This document shows, one piece after another, positions 6,286-8,634 of a stretch of DNA of 8,634 nt (position 1 is the first letter of the stretch; each line of letters starts with the position of its first letter). Position numbers and translations under genes: made by a program. The DNA lies in NCBI GenBank assembly GCA_030150265.1, contig JASLGG010000007.1, positions 1-8,634 of the forward strand. Direction: 5' to 3'. Source of the stretch: Protaetiibacter sp. (GTDB lineage: Bacteria > Actinomycetota > Actinomycetes > Actinomycetales > Microbacteriaceae). Below the pieces are notes generated by a model. It did no database searches and was not told where the DNA came from. It worked only from the letters and a program-made list of their open reading frames with translations.

Positions 6286-6433
6286 GTCCTACAGGCGCGG
6301 CGAGCTCGCGAGCAACGACCGCCCAGCTGGCCCCTCCCGGCGTGTCGTGGCTGCGAAATCGCCATTTCTGGAAGATGCCCGAATCCTGCGGGATGATGGA
6401 TGCAGGTGCTCGGCTACGCGGGGCACCGGGCGG

Positions 6434-6468
6434 AAAAAGGAGAAGACCCGCTGTTGCGAGCGGGCCTT
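6434..6468 (-). terminator. Minus-strand intrinsic terminator
   Basis: On the minus strand AAGGCCCGCT and AGCGGGTCTT form a 10-bp stem (one G-U pair) around a six-base loop (6443-6468), followed by CTCC and five T (6438-6434). This is a textbook stem plus U-tract. On the plus strand the same G-U pair becomes an A-C mismatch and no U-tract follows, so the minus-strand reading is better. It lies far beyond the end of the relaxase operon, implying a separate short minus-strand transcript. Confidence 0.6.
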
Positions 6469-6491
6469 CAATTGGATTCGCCTCCGAAGAG

Positions 6492-6581
6492 GTGGCTCCG
6501 TGGACGTGTATGCATCCGGGATGTTCTACTCGGAAGTGTACGCGGAATCCTGGCGCTGTGCCAGGGTGCCTCGGAGCGTAG
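6492..6581 (+). CDS. Possible Cys-rich leader peptide, 29 aa
   Basis: GTG 6492 to TAG 6581 encodes a short peptide with four Cys spaced C-x4-C-x4-C-x9-C plus a His, which could suit a small zinc knuckle or simply be chance. GAAGAG abuts the GTG with no proper spacing, so the start is doubtful; the frame stays open upstream to ATG 6393/6396, which would give about 62 residues. Third positions are less GC-rich than in the neighbouring genes, which argues against a conserved protein. The stop lies one base before a stem arm that can cover the ribosome binding site of the next small gene, so a leader role is conceivable. Confidence 0.25.
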   Translation: MAPWTCMHPGCSTRKCTRNPGAVPGCLGA

Positions 6582-6609
6582 CCCCTTCGCGGCGTAGTCG
6601 TAGAAGGGG
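6582..6609 (+). promoter_or_regulatory. Hairpin that can mask the ribosome binding site of the 36-aa gene
   Basis: CCCCTTC (6582-6588) is exactly complementary to GAAGGGG (6603-6609), with a 14-base loop. The right arm contains most of the AAGGGGG ribosome binding site (6604-6610). When folded it would block initiation at 6618. A ribosome terminating at 6581 would cover the left arm and free the site. Confidence 0.45.
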
Positions 6610-6617
6610 GTGCTGAG

Positions 6618-6728
6618 GTGGACGAAACCCCGAAACCTAAGCGCCCTGGAGCTCTTGCGCTCAAGGTGGTGGTCGCCCTCGCGGCGATTGCCCGCCTCGT
6701 GCATGAGCTCTGGGATCTGCTCTCGTAG
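6618..6728 (+). CDS. Small amphipathic/hydrophobic peptide, 36 aa
   Basis: GTG 6618 is preceded by AAGGGGG (6604-6610) at 7 nt, the strongest ribosome binding site in this part of the window. The peptide has a charged, Pro- and Lys-rich head (residues 1-10) followed by a helix-forming stretch (12-35) rich in Val, Ala and Leu, with Arg26, His29, Glu30 and Asp33 on one face. That profile suits a membrane-associated or short transmembrane peptide. Small plus-strand peptides of this kind include holin-like proteins and type I toxins; neither can be assigned. A strong hairpin follows 7 nt after the stop. A possible antisense promoter lies inside the gene. Confidence 0.55.
   Translation: MDETPKPKRPGALALKVVVALAAIARLVHELWDLLS
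6634..6664 (-). promoter_or_regulatory. Candidate minus-strand promoter inside the 36-aa gene
   Basis: On the minus strand TTGAGC (6664-6659) and TAGGTT (6639-6634) are separated by 19 bp, or 18 bp if TTAGGT is used. They fit the actinobacterial TTGNNN/TANNNT pattern. Coding sequence on the other strand explains the bases equally well, so confidence is low. Confidence 0.3.
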
Positions 6729-6734
6729 CAGACC

Positions 6735-6765
6735 ACTGGCCCGGCACTTCGCGTGCCGGGCCAGT
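6735..6765. terminator. Perfect 13-bp hairpin between convergent units
   Basis: ACTGGCCCGGCAC (6735-6747) and its exact reverse complement (6753-6765) enclose a TTCGC loop. It starts 7 nt after the stop of the 36-aa gene and ends 32 nt from the stop of the minus-strand relaxase operon, so it likely ends transcription from both sides. There is no U-tract. Confidence 0.82.
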
Positions 6766-6797
6766 CGGCCATCTGCCCCGTCGACGGGAGCACAGCG

Positions 6798-7592
6798 TCA
6801 GCGTCCGCCGCGCTCCACCTGTCGTGCCGGCTGCGCCGCGGCGCCGGCGCGCGCCTTGGGCGACTTCTTCGCCCCGCGCGCGATCGCCTCTCGAGGGTGC
6901 TTGGCCTGGTCGAGGTCCGCCTGCTTCCATGCAGCGGCCGCCTCGAGGTGGCCGGCGTGCTCGAGCTCGGCCGCGTGCGCGTCGCGCCGCTCGGCACTAT
7001 CCCACGACAGCGCTGCGCCGTCCGTGAGCTCGTCGATGAGCTCACGGGTCGACTCACGACGCTCGATGCCCTCGGCGGCGAGCTCGAGCCCATCGGCCTC
7101 TGCCATGAATGCCACGGCGGTCTGGCGATCGCGATCGGCCTGCAGGCGCTGTTCCGCGGCGTCGTCGCGGAGCGCGTTCGCGTACTCGATCGCGGAACGG
7201 AGGGCGATCGGGTCGGCGGCCGTCTCCTGCACCTCGAGGTGGTAGCGCTCGCGCAGCTCGTTGCGGATGCGCTCCTCGGCCGCGCGGGCCTCGGGGTCGA
7301 CGTCGCGCCATGCGACGGCGCGCTCGTAGACGCGCGCGACGTCGGCGGGCTCGGCGTGGTTCCACCAGGACGTCGAGCTCACGGGCGCGAGCTCCGCTCG
7401 AGCGATCGCCTGCTCGGCCGAGAGCTGCCGCTGCAGCTCGCGAGCCTTCTCGAGGTCGCGCTGCTTGCTCGCGTCCGCGTGCTCCTGGCGCAGGCGGATC
7501 ACGGCCTGTGCAGCCCGGTTCGCGGCGTAGAGCTGCATCCTCAGCTCCCCCACCGCAGCGTCGAGCACGCCGTCACCATCGATGTCAGCCAT
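6798..7592 (-). CDS. Helical protein encoded downstream of the relaxase, 264 aa
   Basis: ATG 7592 is preceded by AGAGAGGA at a suitable distance; a TTG at 7616 would overlap the upstream gene and is less likely. The gap to the relaxase stop is 13 nt, so the two form an operon. The protein is almost entirely helical and highly charged: residues about 10-70 look like a coiled coil rich in Arg, Glu, Gln and Ala. Next comes a segment with Ser-Trp-Trp-Asn (75-78) and then Asp-Pro-Glu-Ala-Arg-Ala-Ala-Glu-Glu-Arg-Ile (99-109) leading to an Arg-Tyr motif. A second long helical part covers about 125-235, and the tail is basic and Ala-rich (237-264). The middle motif recalls uncharacterised proteins encoded next to actinobacterial relaxases. 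A role as mobilisation accessory or relaxase partner is inferred from position. Confidence 0.83.
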   Translation of the reverse strand: MADIDGDGVLDAAVGELRMQLYAANRAAQAVIRLRQEHADASKQRDLEKARELQRQLSAEQAIARAELAPVSSTSWWNHAEPADVARVYERAVAWRDVDPEARAAEERIRNELRERYHLEVQETAADPIALRSAIEYANALRDDAAEQRLQADRDRQTAVAFMAEADGLELAAEGIERRESTRELIDELTDGAALSWDSAERRDAHAAELEHAGHLEAAAAWKQADLDQAKHPREAIARGAKKSPKARAGAAAQPARQVERGGR

Positions 7593-7605
7593 GTTCCTGT
7601 CCTCT

Positions 7606-8634
7606 CTATCGGTCAATTCCCCGCTCGGGCGGGATCGTGGGCACGTTCGGTCGCTGCGGGTTCAGTGGCGTGGGCAGCGGGCTGCCGGGTCTGATCGGTG
7701 CCACGCCCTCGCGGGCGAGCTCGGCCGCCGTAGCCGGCTGCGTCGGCAGGGATGCTGCAGGAGCGAACTCAGGCAAGCGACGCCGCACGACTTCTAGGCG
7801 TGCGCCGAGCGAATCGCGCAGCTGCGCAGCACGTCGCTGCTCCCCCACCGCTTGGTGCATGGCGTAGATCGCCCGCACGGTCAGCATGAGCTCGCGGAAC
7901 AACATCGCCTCGGCCGCGGTCCCCTGACCGCCGGTCGACGCCATCGCCATCAGCCGTGCGGCCCCGGCGATCGAGCGCAGGCCGCTCGAGGAGCGCGGCT
8001 GCGCGTCTCGAGCTCGCTGCTGAGCTGTCCGCGCGATCGCGCGCGACGCATCCGCAAGCGGTCCAGGCTCGTGCTCGAGACGCTGCGACCACGCCGCGAG
8101 GGCTCCACTCGTCTCGCGCGCGACGTGTGCCCACGCGGCCCGGTCGTTCGGGTCGACCTGGGCGAGCTGCTCGCGCAGCCGCGTCACGTCGTCGGTGTAC
8201 TCCCGCCAGACGTCGGGGCTGAGCTCGTGCTGCTCCCGTCCCGGGGCGACGGGCGTGTACCTCATCGGGTTCCGCCATGTCGCTCGCCACTCGTCGACGC
8301 CGGCCTGCGCATCCTGCGGGGTGTCGGGCCACCCCTGCCGGAGCCGCGGCAAGGTCAGGTCGCGCGCGAGCCGCCCGCCTCCGTGCCAGACGATCGGCTC
8401 CCCAGGCCGCGGGCGCAGCGCGACCGAGTAGCCGGCCACGACGTCATCGCGGCCCGACACGAATCGCGGCCGCACGATGACCCCTGCCTGGTGCAGCCGG
8501 CGCACGAACTCGCCCGCGTCGACGCTCGCGATCGCCGCGGCGCGCACGCTCCGCTCGAGGCGCACCGCGGCGACGGTCTGCTCGCCGCGGCGCTGCGCCA
8601 GCGCCCGCTCTGCGGGCCGCTCGCCGCGCATGGC
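7606..8634 (-). CDS. Relaxase/mobilisation protein, C-terminal part (partial)
   Basis: The frame runs off the right edge, so the N-terminal catalytic relaxase domain is outside the window; 342 residues are visible. The visible part starts in a region after the nuclease domain. Its most telling stretch is Glu-Phe-Val-Arg-Arg-Leu, then Val-Arg-Pro-Arg-Phe, Gly-Arg-Asp-Asp-Val-Val-Ala-Gly-Tyr-Ser-Val-Ala-Leu, and Gly-Gly-Gly-x-Leu-Ala-Arg-Asp-Leu-Thr-Leu-Pro-Arg-Leu-Arg before Trp-Pro-Asp-Thr-Pro (about residues 42-106). I recognise this series from the tail region of actinobacterial relaxase/mobilisation nuclease proteins. Helical and Pro-rich parts follow. Relaxases nick the origin of transfer and lead the single strand into the recipient. 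The assignment rests on the C-terminal motifs only. The next gene in the operon starts 13 nt after its stop. Confidence 0.8.
   Translation of the reverse strand, partial: AMRGERPAERALAQRRGEQTVAAVRLERSVRAAAIASVDAGEFVRRLHQAGVIVRPRFVSGRDDVVAGYSVALRPRPGEPIVWHGGGRLARDLTLPRLRQGWPDTPQDAQAGVDEWRATWRNPMRYTPVAPGREQHELSPDVWREYTDDVTRLREQLAQVDPNDRAAWAHVARETSGALAAWSQRLEHEPGPLADASRAIARTAQQRARDAQPRSSSGLRSIAGAARLMAMASTGGQGTAAEAMLFRELMLTVRAIYAMHQAVGEQRRAAQLRDSLGARLEVVRRRLPEFAPAASLPTQPATAAELAREGVAPIRPGSPLPTPLNPQRPNVPTIPPERGIDR

Larger units (their letters stand above)
6286..6617. other. Structured region without a conventional gene
   Basis: These 332 bp lie between the 127-145 aa gene and the 36-aa peptide gene. 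Parts are AT-richer than the surroundings (6350-6480). They contain GAAAT-CGCC-ATTTC (6355-6368), the minus-strand terminator at 6443-6468, a possible Cys-rich leader ORF (6492-6581), CCTGGC-GCTGT-GCCAGG (6549-6565) and a dyad CCCCTTC/GAAGGGG (6582-6609). The density of RNA-like stems suggests a regulatory leader or noncoding RNA. Confidence 0.55.
6434..6627 (-). ncRNA. Possible antisense RNA to the 36-aa peptide mRNA
   Basis: A candidate promoter inside the 36-aa gene (-35 at 6659-6664, -10 at 6634-6639) would start a minus-strand RNA near 6627. The terminator at 6443-6468 would end it after about 190 nt. It would be complementary to the start codon and ribosome binding site of the small peptide and to the upstream Cys-rich frame. 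Both ends are read from the sequence, but the transcript itself is inference. An antisense ORF of 78 aa in this span (6468-6704) looks like a shadow. Confidence 0.3.

Noticed and set aside
6495..6577. A tRNA gene
   Set aside because: A 6-bp closing stem and a 5-bp stem with a 7-nt loop are present, but there is no GTTCRA-type T loop, six bases separate the last arm from the closing stem, and no anticodon arm of proper size is found.
4740..6581. Long plus-strand open frame of 613 codons
   Set aside because: It runs antisense through the SRAP gene and across the two genes after it, with an Arg-rich, low-complexity translation. Only its last 29-62 codons (6393-6581) lie outside other genes and are discussed separately.
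6468..6704. Minus-strand ORF of 78 aa ending at the terminator hairpin
   Set aside because: Its stop coincides with the terminator, but it starts inside the candidate promoter region, has no convincing ribosome binding site, and its His/Arg/Ser-rich composition looks like a shadow of the plus-strand small genes.
5378..7093. Minus-strand open frame of 571 codons
   Set aside because: It overlaps four better-supported units and both terminators, and has a Ser/Arg/Pro shadow composition typical of GC-rich DNA.
1..8634. CRISPR array, insertion sequence or integrase attachment site
   Set aside because: No regularly spaced direct repeats, no transposase or integrase motifs and no tRNA-end repeat were seen on either strand by eye.

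Overview
The window is high-GC DNA with almost exclusively G/C third codon positions and frequent GCATCC/GGATGC strings. This fits an actinobacterium, probably of the Microbacteriaceae; that assignment is inferred from composition and protein style, not from a marker gene. The gene content points to accessory DNA, most likely an integrated conjugative element or plasmid. The best single clue is the C-terminal part of a relaxase/mobilisation protein entering from the right edge on the minus strand.

Left part (1-4468), plus strand. The tail of an Ala-rich, Gly/Ser-linker protein (1-606) is followed by a large secreted surface protein (709-2913). That protein has a signal peptide, an N-terminal domain resembling thioester adhesin domains (Cys69 present, but Asn120 where the thioester Gln is expected), several beta-sandwich-like repeats and a sortase-type C-terminus (VASTG, membrane helix, Arg-rich tail). 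A perfect 13-bp hairpin separates it from three small closely spaced genes: a 193-aa protein of unknown function, an 88-aa beta-rich protein, and a 209-aa protein with two membrane helices followed by what looks like the C-terminal half of a GNAT acetyltransferase fold.

Middle (4469-6285). A structured gene-free gap separates the left block from a minus-strand SRAP (YedK/HMCES-type) gene with all four catalytic residues and an apparently leaderless GTG start. Across a 137-bp divergent intergenic region with two adjacent dyads lie two translationally coupled plus-strand genes of families I associate with actinobacterial mobile elements (104 aa and 127-145 aa).

Right part (6286-8634). A 332-bp stretch without a conventional gene has several hairpins and a possible Cys-rich leader ORF. 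It runs into a 36-aa amphipathic or hydrophobic peptide gene (6618-6728) with a strong ribosome binding site that can pair with an upstream arm. On the opposite strand a plausible promoter inside this small gene and a stem-plus-U-tract terminator at 6443-6468 bracket a possible antisense RNA covering the ribosome binding site, a layout reminiscent of type I toxin-antitoxin loci. A perfect 13-bp hairpin (6735-6765) then separates it from the convergent relaxase operon, in which the relaxase tail (7606-8634) is followed 13 nt later by a 264-aa helical protein (6798-7592).

Together the window would sit between the surface/cargo side and the DNA-processing side of a conjugative element: a cell-wall protein that could aid mating contact, a DNA-protein crosslinking protein that could protect single-stranded DNA, and the relaxase operon. 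The joint role of these genes is inference.
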